A stretch of 16,283 bases of DNA from Thermoanaerobaculia bacterium (GCA_023700825.1 JAMPYE010000030.1:1-16283); one strand, 5' to 3'; shown: positions 1-8,211, numbered from the stretch's first letter. Translations and numbers: made by a program. Notes: generated by a model not told the origin, from the sequence alone.

Positions 1-1
1 A

Positions 2-523
2 ACGTACATTCTGACCGCGGGCACGTTTCACAAGGATTTGCTCTTCTCCGATACCCGGAGGCTCGATCTCCTGAACGACACGATCATCTCGATCGCATCG
101 TCGATGAGCATCGATCTCCAGTCCTGGTCGGTGTTCGCGAACCATTACCATCTCGTTGCGGAGCTTCCGGAGAATCTCTTGCGGTCGTTCGTGCAGAAGC
201 TGCACTCACGCAGCGCCATCGCGTTGAACGCGATCGATGGCACTCAGGGACGGAAGGTGTGGCTTCAGTATTGGGACCCGCTGATCACGAACGAACGCTC
301 GTGGCTTGCGCGCATGCGATACGTAATCGAGAACCTGGTAAGGCACGGGTTCGTGGCGGATGCGTCGGACTATCGCTGGTGCTCTGCGGCATGGTCCGAA
401 GCGACGGCGCACCCGTCGCTGTTTGATTCGGTGATGCACTTTCCGATCGAACGAGTGAGCGTGCGCGATCCGTTTGATTCCCAGCTTAGGAACGACGAGG
501 TCGATGTGCGTAGCGGAGGGTGA
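2..523 (+). CDS. REP-associated (RAYT/IS200-type) Y1 transposase, 5' end outside window
   Basis: This is a single-strand HUH endonuclease of the Y1 transposase superfamily, of the RAYT branch that is usually immobile and acts on REP hairpins. The frame is open from base 2, so the start lies upstream; about 173 codons are visible. The HUH metal-binding pair reads NHYHLV (His48 and His50, counting from base 2). The likely catalytic Tyr107 sits in MRYVIENLVRHGFV, followed by DYRWCSA, the usual RAYT ending of the form Y..NP.R.G.V then DY.WSS. Only a short N-terminal stretch seems to be missing. REP-like hairpins begin one base after the stop codon, which is the classic RAYT arrangement. The family call is strong; whether the protein is active cannot be told. 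Confidence 0.85.
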   Translation, partial: TYILTAGTFHKDLLFSDTRRLDLLNDTIISIASSMSIDLQSWSVFANHYHLVAELPENLLRSFVQKLHSRSAIALNAIDGTQGRKVWLQYWDPLITNERSWLARMRYVIENLVRHGFVADASDYRWCSAAWSEATAHPSLFDSVMHFPIERVSVRDPFDSQLRNDEVDVRSGG

Positions 524-542
524 GCCGGCGTTGCACGCCGGC
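524..542. repeat. Hairpin directly after the RAYT stop codon
   Basis: The arms GCCGGCG (524-530) and CGCCGGC (536-542) form a perfect 7-bp stem with loop TTGCA, starting at the base after the TGA stop. No T-tract follows, so it is more likely part of the REP unit than an intrinsic terminator. Confidence 0.6.
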
Positions 543-649
543 CCGCGAAAGCTTCGCTTTCGCACTCCACATGGGTGCGAGCGGGGCGCTTCGTGGCGAG
601 GGTCGAAGCTGCGTTTCGACCGCGAAAGCTTCGCTTTCGCACTCCACAT
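543..649. repeat. REP-like doublet: two identical 30-bp hairpin units flanking a degenerate one
   Basis: Two exact 30-bp copies lie at 543-572 and 620-649, 77 bp apart. Each contains the hairpin GCGAAAG-CTTCG-CTTTCGC (545-563 and 622-640) and the tail ACTCCACAT. Between them is a weaker related hairpin, GTCGAA (602-607) with TTCGAC (615-620). Paired palindromes beside a RAYT gene are the typical REP (BIME-like) format. The second copy ends on the first base of the hisK stop codon (649-651), so the array fills the whole space between the two convergent genes. Confidence 0.8.
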
Positions 650-1461
650 CAGCCGAGCTTGACCTTTCGTGGCTGGCGTCTTTCGAACACGACGAGTTCG
701 TCGTAGCGAGCCGCTCGCACCAGCGCGAGGCTCTCGGTATAGCCGGCGCCGACCTCTTCGGGCGCGTGCGCGTCGGAGGAGAGGACGATCGGGATTCCGC
801 GCTTCTTCATCTCGCGGAGAATCGCCGGAGCCGGATAGATCTCGGCGACCGGCTTGCGGAGCCCGCCCGTCGATACCTCGATCGCCACGCCTGCGTCCTT
901 CGCGAGATCGAGCGTCTCTGCGACGACGGCAGTGAGGTCCTCCTCGGGGAGGAAGCCGAACTTTTTCGGCAGATCGAAGTGCGCGAGGATGTCGAACACG
1001 CCGAGACGAATCGCGCGCTGGATGTTGGCGAAGTAGCGCCGGTAGATTTCCGCGACTCGCTCCTCGCGGTACCGGTGGGCCTGGTCCGGATCGTCGATCA
1101 GCCAGCCGTCCATGAAGTGCACCGACCCGAGGACGTAGTCGAAGTCGTAGCGCGAGAGGATCGCCCGCAGCTCGTCCTCGTGTCCGGCGATGTAGTCGGC
1201 TTCCACCGAGACGCGCACGTCGATCCGGCCGCGATACTCCTCGCGGACTTCGAGCATCTCCGAGTAGTGCGCGTCGAACTGATCTTCGGCCATGGCCCAG
1301 CGCGGATCGCGGTCGCCGGCAGGGGCGAAGTAGAGCCAGAGATGATCGCTGAGGCCGATGTCGGTGATGCCTGCCTGCAGCGCCGCGTCGACGTACTCAC
1401 GCATCGTGCCGACGGCATGGCCGCAGCGGAAGGTGTGGGTGTGGTAGTCGGTGATGGTCAT
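649..1461 (-). CDS. hisK: Histidinol-phosphatase, PHP family
   Basis: The protein should hydrolyse L-histidinol phosphate to histidinol and phosphate, the penultimate step of histidine synthesis, in the cytoplasm. It has 270 residues, normal for the PHP-type (HisK) enzyme. Metal-binding signatures are visible in order: DYHTHT (His7, His9), LSDH (Asp39, His40), VEADY (Glu87), GSVHF (His115), LAHFDLPKK (His161) and SSDAH (Asp230, His232). The LAHFDLPKKF stretch is typical of histidinol-phosphatase rather than of the PHP domain of DNA polymerases. I chose the ATG at 1461 because homology begins there; the open frame extends upstream but is the antisense of the neighbouring gene. The start lies 19 bp after the upstream stop at 1481, which suggests co-transcription. 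No other his gene is present. Confidence 0.88.
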   Translation of the reverse strand: MTITDYHTHTFRCGHAVGTMREYVDAALQAGITDIGLSDHLWLYFAPAGDRDPRWAMAEDQFDAHYSEMLEVREEYRGRIDVRVSVEADYIAGHEDELRAILSRYDFDYVLGSVHFMDGWLIDDPDQAHRYREERVAEIYRRYFANIQRAIRLGVFDILAHFDLPKKFGFLPEEDLTAVVAETLDLAKDAGVAIEVSTGGLRKPVAEIYPAPAILREMKKRGIPIVLSSDAHAPEEVGAGYTESLALVRAARYDELVVFERRQPRKVKLG

Positions 1462-1480
1462 CGCACCTGCGATTCTAGCC

Positions 1481-2116
1481 TCACGCTCTCCATCGAACTT
1501 CGAACCGGCAGTGTTTTTCGTCGCGGCAGGCGCAGCTGGTTTCCTCGACGGAGACGCCCGTGCCCCCGGCGATGCGAACGCATTCTTCGTAGAGGCCGAG
1601 TGAAGCCTCGCAGAGAAGCGGGCTGAAGCAGCGCCAGTACCGGTGCGTGATTCGACCGAGGCCACCGCCGAGGCTCTCCCAGGTCAATGCGCCGAAGTCG
1701 GTGAACTGACTCTGCAGTAGCGCGACGTGGCGGAGGAACGAGTGCGGGTCTTCGCGAAAGAGGGACCGGTGCAGCTGTCCGAGGTTCGTGGCTGCCGAGA
1801 ATCGGCCGACGCTCCGCATGACGGAGCGCCCGCCCGAGCCGATCGTGGCGACGATCGCGCGGTCGAGGTCGATCATCGTCTGGAGCGGGTACCAGGAGGT
1901 CGCGTAGATCGTGGAGGAGAGTTCGGTGACCCGTGCGGCGGGCATGGCGTCGAGGAGTGCCTTGAACTGGTCCATGGTGGCGTGCTCGCGCGCCCAGCGA
2001 AGATGCGCGCGAAGGACGGCACCCTTGATCCGCCCGCCCGCCGTGTATTCGCGCACCGGGTCGCGGCGAGACTCGAATCGGTCTTCAGGGATGGCGCTGC
2101 AGATGGCCGAAGTCAT
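1481..2116 (-). CDS. V4R/DUF2378-like putative sensory protein
   Basis: The protein has 211 residues and no signal peptide or membrane segment. The ATG at 2116 has a good ribosome binding site, AAGGAG, 8 bases upstream. The segment at residues 29-43 (GRIKGAVLRAHLRWA) resembles the start of the DUF2378/TIGR02265 family known from myxobacteria. The C-terminus, SCACRDEKHCRFEVRW with Cys195, Cys197 and Cys203, resembles the ending of V4R and haem-NO-binding-like domains (C.a.g...C.f.v.w). Those folds bind small ligands or mediate signalling. I infer a small-molecule sensor, but the ligand is unknown. Its position between ppk1 and hisK, 19 bp before hisK, suggests it is expressed with both. The gene is well supported; the family is a tentative match from memory. 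Confidence 0.72.
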   Translation of the reverse strand: MTSAICSAIPEDRFESRRDPVREYTAGGRIKGAVLRAHLRWAREHATMDQFKALLDAMPAARVTELSSTIYATSWYPLQTMIDLDRAIVATIGSGGRSVMRSVGRFSAATNLGQLHRSLFREDPHSFLRHVALLQSQFTDFGALTWESLGGGLGRITHRYWRCFSPLLCEASLGLYEECVRIAGGTGVSVEETSCACRDEKHCRFEVRWRA

Positions 2117-2229
2117 GTCGAATGCTCCTTCCCGTACGGGAGGAGTATCGGGCGGCGAGGTCGCAGGCTCGATGCAGCGAGCGTAAAGAAGAGGGTAATT
2201 CGCAGGGACGGAAGGGTGGTCGGACGCGG

Positions 2230-4467
2230 TCAGCCCTTCTTGTTCTTCTTGCCCTTCTTGGCCTTCTTGCGGATGGTGGCCGCTTCGGCGATTGCGTCCT
2301 CGTAGTCGCCGACGGCGACCGCCTCGCGGCGGGAGGACTCGATGAAGCGCTCCTGGCTGCGGAGGGCGGGCTGGCCTTCCGCCGGCACGCGCCGGATGCT
2401 GGTTCCGTCGGCCTGCAGATCCCAGCTCTTCACGTTGTCGGCGAGCGTGGTCGCGAGGATCTCGTCGCAGATTCGGGCGCGGATCTTCGGGTCGATGATC
2501 GGCCAGGTCACCTCGATGCGGCGCGAGAAGTTGCGCTGCATCCAGTCGCCACTCGCAGCCCAGACCTCGGTCTGCCCGTCGTTGTGGAACGAGAAGAGCC
2601 GCGAGTGCTCGAGATAGCGGTCGACCAGTGACGAGACCCGGATGTTCTCGCTGATGCCGAGCAGCCCGGGGACGAGGCAGCAGATGCTTCGCACGAAGAG
2701 GTGGATCTTCACGCCGGCGGCGCTCGCGGCGTAAAGCGCGCGGATGACCGCGGGGTCGGCGAGGGAGTTGAGCTTTGCGACGATCTTCGCCTCGCGCCCT
2801 GCCGCCGCAATCTTCGCTTCCCGGTCGATCGCGTCGACGAGCCAGCGCTGGTAGTCGAACGGGGCGACCACGAGACGTTTCCAGCGCGGCCGCGTCGATT
2901 CCTGCTCGAACACCTCGCGGATCGTGGCGACGCTGTAGCCGGTGAGGAGATTGAACAGGCTGGACGTGTCGGCGCCAAACGCTTCGTCGCAGGTCAGGAG
3001 GTCGATGTCGGTGTAACTGCGCGCCGTGTTGACGGTGTAGTTGCCGGTCGAGAGGTGGACGTAACGCCGCAGGTCCTCCCCCTCGCGACGGACGACGAGC
3101 GCCATCTTGCAGTGCGTCTTGATGCCGACGAGGCCGTACACGACCTGCGCGCCCGCTTCCTCCAGCCTGCGCGCCCACTCGATGTTCTTGTGCTCCTCGA
3201 AGCGCGCCTGGAGCTCGATGACGACAGTCACCTGCTTGCCGGCGTTCGCGGCTGAGAGGAGCTTCTCGATGACCGGTGAGCCCTCGTCCGTCTGGTAGAG
3301 CGTCTGCTTGATCGCGACGACGTCGGGGTCGGTCGATGCCGCGTGCAGGAACTCGACGATCGCGCTGAACGAATCGTAGGGGCGGTGCAGCAGCACGTCG
3401 CCGCGCCGGATGATCGAGAAGATGTCCTCGGAGGTCGCAAGCTCCGCGGGCATCCGCGGGTTGAACGGCATGTCGAGGAGCGACTCGTCGTCGATCCGGT
3501 CACAGAGCTCGAGCACGTCGCCGAGGCGCGGGAGCCACGAGACCGCGAAGACGTCGTCTCGCGTGATCCCTCCCGCGTTGACGAGCAGCTCGACGACCTC
3601 GTCGGGGGCGCCTGCCTCGATCTCGAGGCAGACGACGTCGCTTCGCTCGATGCGACGGAGCTCCGCCTCGACCGATTCGCGCAGGTCCTCGACCTCGTCG
3701 TCGCGCAGCAGGAGCTCGGCGTTGCGGATGAAGCGGAAGCGGGTCGCGTGCCGCACGGTGAGCGTCGGGAAGAAGCGCGCGAGGTGCCGGATCAGCAGCT
3801 GGCACTGCGCAACGAAGCGCCGCCCGTCCGCGAGCTCGACGAATCGCGGGATCGCGTGCGGGAGCTTGAAGAGAACGATGTGGCGCTCTCCCTGGCGCGA
3901 CTCGACGACCACCGCGAGGTTCACGCTGAGGTTCGCGAGCAGCGGGAACGGGTGACCGGGGTCGATCGCGAGCGGCGTCAGCAGCGGCGCGATGTGGCGG
4001 TCGAAGTAGTCGTCGAGGCGTCGCTGCTCGGAAGGCTTGAGCTTGTCGACCTCCTCGACGCGGATGCCGTGCCGGGCGAGCTCGGGTACGATCGAGCGCT
4101 CCAAGCACTCATAGATGTCGCCGAGCAGTCCGCGGCAACTCTTGCGGATCGCGTCCAGCTGCTGCTGCGGAGTGAGCCCGTCAGGAGAGCGGTCCGTGAT
4201 TCCGGTGTCGATCAGGTCGCGGATCTCACCGACTCGCACCATGAAGAACTCGTCGAGGTTGCGGGAGGTATAGCCGAGGAACTTGAGGCGTTCGAGGATC
4301 GGAACGGCCGGGTTGCCGGCCTCGGCGAGGATCCTGCGCAGGTAGTCGAGCCTGCTCAGCTCGCGGTTGAAGAGCACCGTCCGGGTTCCGCTCGATCGCG
4401 ACATCCCGTCCTGCGCAGCCGCGGAGGATTTCTTCTTCCTGGACTTCTGGTGATCCTTCGTCCCCAT
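2230..4467 (-). CDS. ppk1: Polyphosphate kinase 1
   Basis: PPK1 reversibly transfers the gamma phosphate of ATP onto polyphosphate chains. The 745-residue length is near the family norm of about 690-740. The N-domain opens with FNRELSRLDYLRRIL (33-47) and LGYTSRNLDEFFMVRVGE. The catalytic C1 domain has IKTHCK with His452, equivalent to the autophosphorylated His435 of E. coli, and YVHLSTGNY with His471, 19 residues later as in E. coli (His454). The C2 domain has GVKIHLFVRSICCL and SLVDRYLEHSRLFSF with His621 (E. coli His592). All key residues are present, so the enzyme should be active. The N-terminus (DHQKSRKKK) and the C-terminus (KKAKKGKKNKKG) carry basic tails beyond the catalytic core. 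The ATG at 4467 has only a weak GGCGG site; Met22 is an alternative start. It lies 133 bp downstream of ppk2. Confidence 0.96.
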   Translation of the reverse strand: MGTKDHQKSRKKKSSAAAQDGMSRSSGTRTVLFNRELSRLDYLRRILAEAGNPAVPILERLKFLGYTSRNLDEFFMVRVGEIRDLIDTGITDRSPDGLTPQQQLDAIRKSCRGLLGDIYECLERSIVPELARHGIRVEEVDKLKPSEQRRLDDYFDRHIAPLLTPLAIDPGHPFPLLANLSVNLAVVVESRQGERHIVLFKLPHAIPRFVELADGRRFVAQCQLLIRHLARFFPTLTVRHATRFRFIRNAELLLRDDEVEDLRESVEAELRRIERSDVVCLEIEAGAPDEVVELLVNAGGITRDDVFAVSWLPRLGDVLELCDRIDDESLLDMPFNPRMPAELATSEDIFSIIRRGDVLLHRPYDSFSAIVEFLHAASTDPDVVAIKQTLYQTDEGSPVIEKLLSAANAGKQVTVVIELQARFEEHKNIEWARRLEEAGAQVVYGLVGIKTHCKMALVVRREGEDLRRYVHLSTGNYTVNTARSYTDIDLLTCDEAFGADTSSLFNLLTGYSVATIREVFEQESTRPRWKRLVVAPFDYQRWLVDAIDREAKIAAAGREAKIVAKLNSLADPAVIRALYAASAAGVKIHLFVRSICCLVPGLLGISENIRVSSLVDRYLEHSRLFSFHNDGQTEVWAASGDWMQRNFSRRIEVTWPIIDPKIRARICDEILATTLADNVKSWDLQADGTSIRRVPAEGQPALRSQERFIESSRREAVAVGDYEDAIAEAATIRKKAKKGKKNKKG

Positions 4468-4600
4468 TCCGCCGCCCTGACCCCGTCAATACTTGTGCAG
4501 AGAGCATAGTCGAGAGAAGCCCGGCCCGGTAGCCCCTGCGCTCAGCATTCCAGCTTCTCCGGATAGTGACGCGCACCCGAACGCGGAGGGAATCGCCCCG

Positions 4601-5407
4601 CTACTCGATCACCGCCGTCTCCGCCCCTTTCGGCGCGGGCGGGTACTTCATGTCGAGCGATTCGAGCGTTTCCACGAGGACGTTCGCGATGACCCAGTTC
4701 CGGTACCACTTGGCGTTCGCCGGGATGACGTGCCAGGGCGCCCAGTCGGTGCTGGTCTTGCGGATCACGTCCTGGTAGGCCACCTGGTAGTCGTCCCAGA
4801 GTTTTCGCTCCTCGAGATCGCCGAGGCTGAATTTCCAGCGCTTTTCCGGGGTGTCGCGGCGCTCTTCGAGACGCGCCTTCTGTTCGTCCTTGCTGATGTG
4901 GAGGAAGAACTTCACGACCTTCGTCCCGGTGTCGGTGAGGGTCTTCTCGAACTCGTTGATCTGGTCGTAACGGCGGCTCCAGACAGCCTTCGGGACGATC
5001 TTGTGGACTCGCACGACGAGCACGTCCTCGTAGTGGCTCCGGTTGAAAATCACGATCTCGCCGTTGCCCGGGACCTGCTTGTGGATGCGCCACAGGTAGT
5101 CGTGCGCGAGCTCCTCGGCCGTCGGCACTTTGAACGAAGCGACGCGGATTCCGAGCGGGTCGACCGCGTTGAACACTCCGCGGATCACGCCGTCCTTGCC
5201 CGAGGTGTCCATGCCCTGCAGCACGATGAGAACGCGGCGCTTCCCTTCCGCGTAAAGCAAGTCCTGAAGCTCCTCCAGTCGGGGATTGAGCTCCTCATCG
5301 AGGACTTTCCGGCCCTCTTTCTTGCCGCCGTCGAAGAGGGAGGTGTCGTCGGGATCGATGTCCGAGAGCTGGAACTTCGACCCGGAAGTGATTTTGTAGC
5401 GATCCAT
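4601..5407 (-). CDS. ppk2: Polyphosphate:nucleotide phosphotransferase, PPK2 family (class III-like)
   Basis: PPK2 enzymes use polyphosphate as phosphate donor for nucleotides. This 268-residue protein has the P-loop-like motif LQGMDTSGKDG (63-73), the Walker B region EIVIFNRSHYEDVLVVRVH (117-135) and the basic lid helix with RWKFSLGDLEERKLWDDY. Its overall sequence (KFQLSDIDPDDTSLFDGG at 11-28, DWAPWHV, KWYRNW) is close to the Meiothermus/Deinococcus enzymes of class III, which phosphorylate AMP and ADP. Assignment to class III rests on remembered sequence likeness. The ATG at 5407 was chosen for its GGAGG site 6 bases upstream and because homology begins there. It is the first gene of the minus-strand series ppk2-ppk1-V4R-hisK. 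Confidence 0.93.
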   Translation of the reverse strand: MDRYKITSGSKFQLSDIDPDDTSLFDGGKKEGRKVLDEELNPRLEELQDLLYAEGKRRVLIVLQGMDTSGKDGVIRGVFNAVDPLGIRVASFKVPTAEELAHDYLWRIHKQVPGNGEIVIFNRSHYEDVLVVRVHKIVPKAVWSRRYDQINEFEKTLTDTGTKVVKFFLHISKDEQKARLEERRDTPEKRWKFSLGDLEERKLWDDYQVAYQDVIRKTSTDWAPWHVIPANAKWYRNWVIANVLVETLESLDMKYPPAPKGAETAVIE

Positions 5408-5428
5408 GGGAGGCCTCCGTAGGGGGGG

Positions 5429-5434
5429 ATTGTA
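5429..5434 (-). promoter_or_regulatory. Possible -10 element for ppk2
   Basis: On the minus strand the sequence CTATACAATC holds TACAAT (5 of 6 to TATAAT), about 21 bases before the ATG. No canonical -35 hexamer is visible, because that space is filled by a CTCGCCT heptad array. The call is weak and based only on sequence. Confidence 0.3.
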
Positions 5435-5439
5435 TAGGG

Positions 5440-5500
5440 AGGCGAGAGGCGAGGAGCAGGCCAAAGGTCAAAGCAGGCGAGAGGCGAGGAGCAGGCTGGG
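5440..5500. repeat. Heptad array, AGGCGAG type, with a 22-bp direct repeat 35 bp apart
   Basis: From 5440 the sequence reads in 7-base units: AGGCGAG AGGCGAG, then GAGCAGG, CCAAAGG, TCAAAGC, then AGGCGAG AGGCGAG, GAGCAGG again. The 22-bp block at 5440-5461 recurs exactly at 5475-5496, a distance of 35 = 5 x 7, so the phase is kept throughout. It lies just upstream of the putative ppk2 promoter. Confidence 0.85.
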
Positions 5501-5517
5501 CGACGCGGGGCTGGCGG

Positions 5518-5608
5518 CGTCGCGTAGCGACGGCAGAACTTAGCCCCCGGTCCCGCTCCGCGGGACCGGGGGAACTGGAGCCGGTCTTTGTCGCGTCGCG
5601 TAGCGACG
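5518..5608. repeat. Two identical palindromes flanking a 12-bp GC-rich hairpin
   Basis: The 15-bp palindrome CGTCGCGTAGCGACG (stem 6, loop GTA) occurs at 5518-5532 and 5594-5608, 76 bp apart. Between them, 5544-5555 pairs perfectly with 5561-5572 (12 bp, CCCCCGGTCCCG and its complement, loop CTCCG). No T-tract follows on either strand. Spacing and layout resemble the REP-like doublet at 543-649 (77 bp), but the sequences differ. Confidence 0.75.
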
Positions 5609-5681
5609 CTGGAACCAGGTCGGTGGCAGGTACGGGCCGGCCAGGGGACGATTGTCAGAAGAAAGCCGTTGGGAGGGGTAA

Positions 5682-5714
5682 CTCTCTCAATTCTCGATTC
5701 CCAATTCTCAATTC
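5682..5714. repeat. Heptad array, GAATTGA type (TTC strand on plus)
   Basis: TTC triplets fall at 5691, 5698, 5705 and 5712, an exact period of 7. Read on the minus strand the units are GAATTGA, GAATTGG, GAATCGA, GAATTGA. No second arm is found in this intergenic region. The array sits about 90 bp before rpmE. The rest of 5408-5801 holds only the features listed here and no further gene that I can support. Confidence 0.85.
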
Positions 5715-5735
5715 GGCCCCCGCCACCGCCTGCCA

Positions 5736-5741
5736 TAGAAT
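5736..5741 (+). promoter_or_regulatory. Possible -10 element for rpmE
   Basis: TAGAAT (5 of 6 to TATAAT) lies in the box GCCATAGAATA, 61 bp before the rpmE start. A closely related box, GCCATGGAATA, occurs at 11968-11978 in front of the 52-residue gene, also behind a GAATTGA heptad array. No clear -35 hexamer is seen. Confidence 0.35.
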
Positions 5742-5801
5742 AAAACGCCATCGGGCCTGCGTTTGCCCGTTTCGCCATTAGATTCTGTGAAGGAACCAGA
5801 C

Positions 5802-6011
5802 ATGAAGCCTGAAATTCATCCCAAGTACCACCAGGTCAACGTCCACTGCGCGTGCGGCGAGACCTGGACGACCGGTTCGACCAAGACCGACCTTCGCGTC
5901 GAGATCTGCTCGAAGTGCCACCCGTTCTTCACGGGCAAGCAGAAGCTCGTCGACTCCGCTGGGCGCGTCGATCGCTTCCAGAAGCGCTACGCGACCAAGG
6001 ACAAGGCGTAA
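5802..6011 (+). CDS. rpmE: Ribosomal protein bL31, zinc-binding form
   Basis: bL31 is a small protein of the large ribosomal subunit that bridges to the small subunit. The product has 69 residues (MKPEIHPKYHQVNVHCACGE...), the normal length. Cys16, Cys18, Cys36 and Cys39 (HCACGE and ICSKCHPFFTG) identify the zinc-ribbon C+ form. The ATG at 5802 was chosen over an in-frame ATG at 5763 because the family begins with MK..IHP and AAGGA lies 8 bases upstream. Its stop codon TAA (6009-6011) overlaps the next ATG by one base (TAATG), so the two genes are probably translationally coupled. Confidence 0.97.
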   Translation: MKPEIHPKYHQVNVHCACGETWTTGSTKTDLRVEICSKCHPFFTGKQKLVDSAGRVDRFQKRYATKDKA

Positions 6012-7030
6012 TGCAGGGACTCCGGCGGAGCTGGGCAGCCACGGCCCGCTTGTCGGCCGGGCTCCTGGGCTCGATCACGAACGGTCTGACGGCCGGTACC
6101 GACGCGAAGTCGGATCGGAACGTCGACATGCTGATCGGGGGCCAGGCGGTGATCGAGGGCGTCATGATGCGCTCGCTCACCGGCTACGCCGTGGCCGTCC
6201 GCCAGCCGGACGGTGGAGTCGCGCTCCGGAACGACAAGCTCGTCTCGGTGACGAAGAAGTACCCGATGCTGCGCTTTCCGGTGCTGCGAGGCTCGGTGGT
6301 GCTCGTCCAGTCGCTGATTCTCGGCATCCGCGCCCTGAACTTTTCCGCGGCCGCCTCGGCGGTCGACGAGGAAGGCGAGCAGGAGCTGTCGAACTGGGCG
6401 ATCGCCTCGACGATGGCGTTCGCCTTCGTCCTCGGGATCGCGCTCTTCGTGCTCGCCCCGCTCGGCGTCACGAACGCGATCAAGCACTACCTCCTCCCGG
6501 GGATGGGCCATTTCGCGTACAACGTGATCGACGGCCTGTTCCGCGCGCTCTTCTTCTTCGGCTACGTGCTCTCGATCTCAATGATGGACGACATCAAGAG
6601 ACTCTTCCAGTATCACGGCGCCGAGCACAAGACGGTCTACACGTTCGAGGCGCAGGAGGAGCTGACGGTCGAGAACGCCCGCGGCAAGTCGACGCTTCAT
6701 CCCCGCTGCGGGACGAGCTTCCTGCTCTTCGTGATGGCGGTCTCGATCTTCGTCTTTTCGCTGATCCCGTCCACCGCGCCGTTCGTCGTCAAGTTCGGCG
6801 GGCGCGTGGTGCTGCTGCCGCTGATCGCGGGGATCGCCTACGAGATCATCCGCTTCTCGGCGCGGCATCTCGACAGCAAGCTCTGCCGTGCGCTCATCGC
6901 CCCGGGGCTCTGGCTCCAGCGGATCACGACGAAGCCGCCCGACGACAAGCAGCTCGAGATCGCAATCATCGCGCTCCGCGAGGCGCTCGTGTACGACGCG
7001 GTGGAGCCTCAGCGCGCTGCCGTTGCTTAG
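6011..7030 (+). CDS. DUF1385 (YqhQ-like) membrane protein
   Basis: This is a membrane protein of a widespread but uncharacterised family. It has 339 residues. The family signatures are GGQAVIEGVMMR (43-54), YHGAEHKTV (201-209), HPRCGTSFLLF (230-240) and GLWLQRITTKPPDDKQ (299-314). Hydrophobic segments lie at about 131-153, 170-192, 236-256 and 262-282. The His/Glu/Cys-containing motifs between them could bind metal, which is inference. I use the ATG at 6011 because it overlaps the rpmE stop. Met40 at 6128, just before the conserved GGQ motif, is a real alternative and would match the shorter Bacillus YqhQ N-terminus. The order rpmE-DUF1385-prfA recurs in many bacteria, but it does not reveal the function. 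Confidence 0.92.
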   Translation: MQGLRRSWAATARLSAGLLGSITNGLTAGTDAKSDRNVDMLIGGQAVIEGVMMRSLTGYAVAVRQPDGGVALRNDKLVSVTKKYPMLRFPVLRGSVVLVQSLILGIRALNFSAAASAVDEEGEQELSNWAIASTMAFAFVLGIALFVLAPLGVTNAIKHYLLPGMGHFAYNVIDGLFRALFFFGYVLSISMMDDIKRLFQYHGAEHKTVYTFEAQEELTVENARGKSTLHPRCGTSFLLFVMAVSIFVFSLIPSTAPFVVKFGGRVVLLPLIAGIAYEIIRFSARHLDSKLCRALIAPGLWLQRITTKPPDDKQLEIAIIALREALVYDAVEPQRAAVA

Positions 7031-7049
7031 CTGACCTGATTCAAATTCG

Positions 7050-7081
7050 GCGGGAGGACGCGACGCGTCTTCCCGCTTTTT
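7050..7081 (+). terminator. Intrinsic terminator after DUF1385
   Basis: GCGGGAGGACG pairs with CGTCTTCCCGC (one G-U pair), about 11 bp around a small loop, followed by TTTTT at 7077-7081. It separates rpmE-DUF1385 from prfA and lies only 27 bp before the prfA start, so it could also act as an attenuator. Confidence 0.85.
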
Positions 7082-7108
7082 GTTTGCCCGGAATTCGAGG
7101 AGTCAGAG

Positions 7109-8191
<1,083 letters not shown>

Positions 8192-8211
8192 GCTGGCGCC
8201 GTGACCCAGCG

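Noticed and set aside
520..1626. A plus-strand open frame of 368 codons
   Set aside because: It is antisense to hisK, whose PHP motifs are clear; it begins inside the REP-like hairpins.
1481..3178. A 565-codon frame joining the V4R-like gene to the region of ppk1
   Set aside because: Its first part is a shadow of ppk1; the ribosome binding site and likeness begin at the ATG at 2116.
3343..4509. A plus-strand open frame of 388 codons
   Set aside because: It lies wholly opposite ppk1 and shows only shadow composition.
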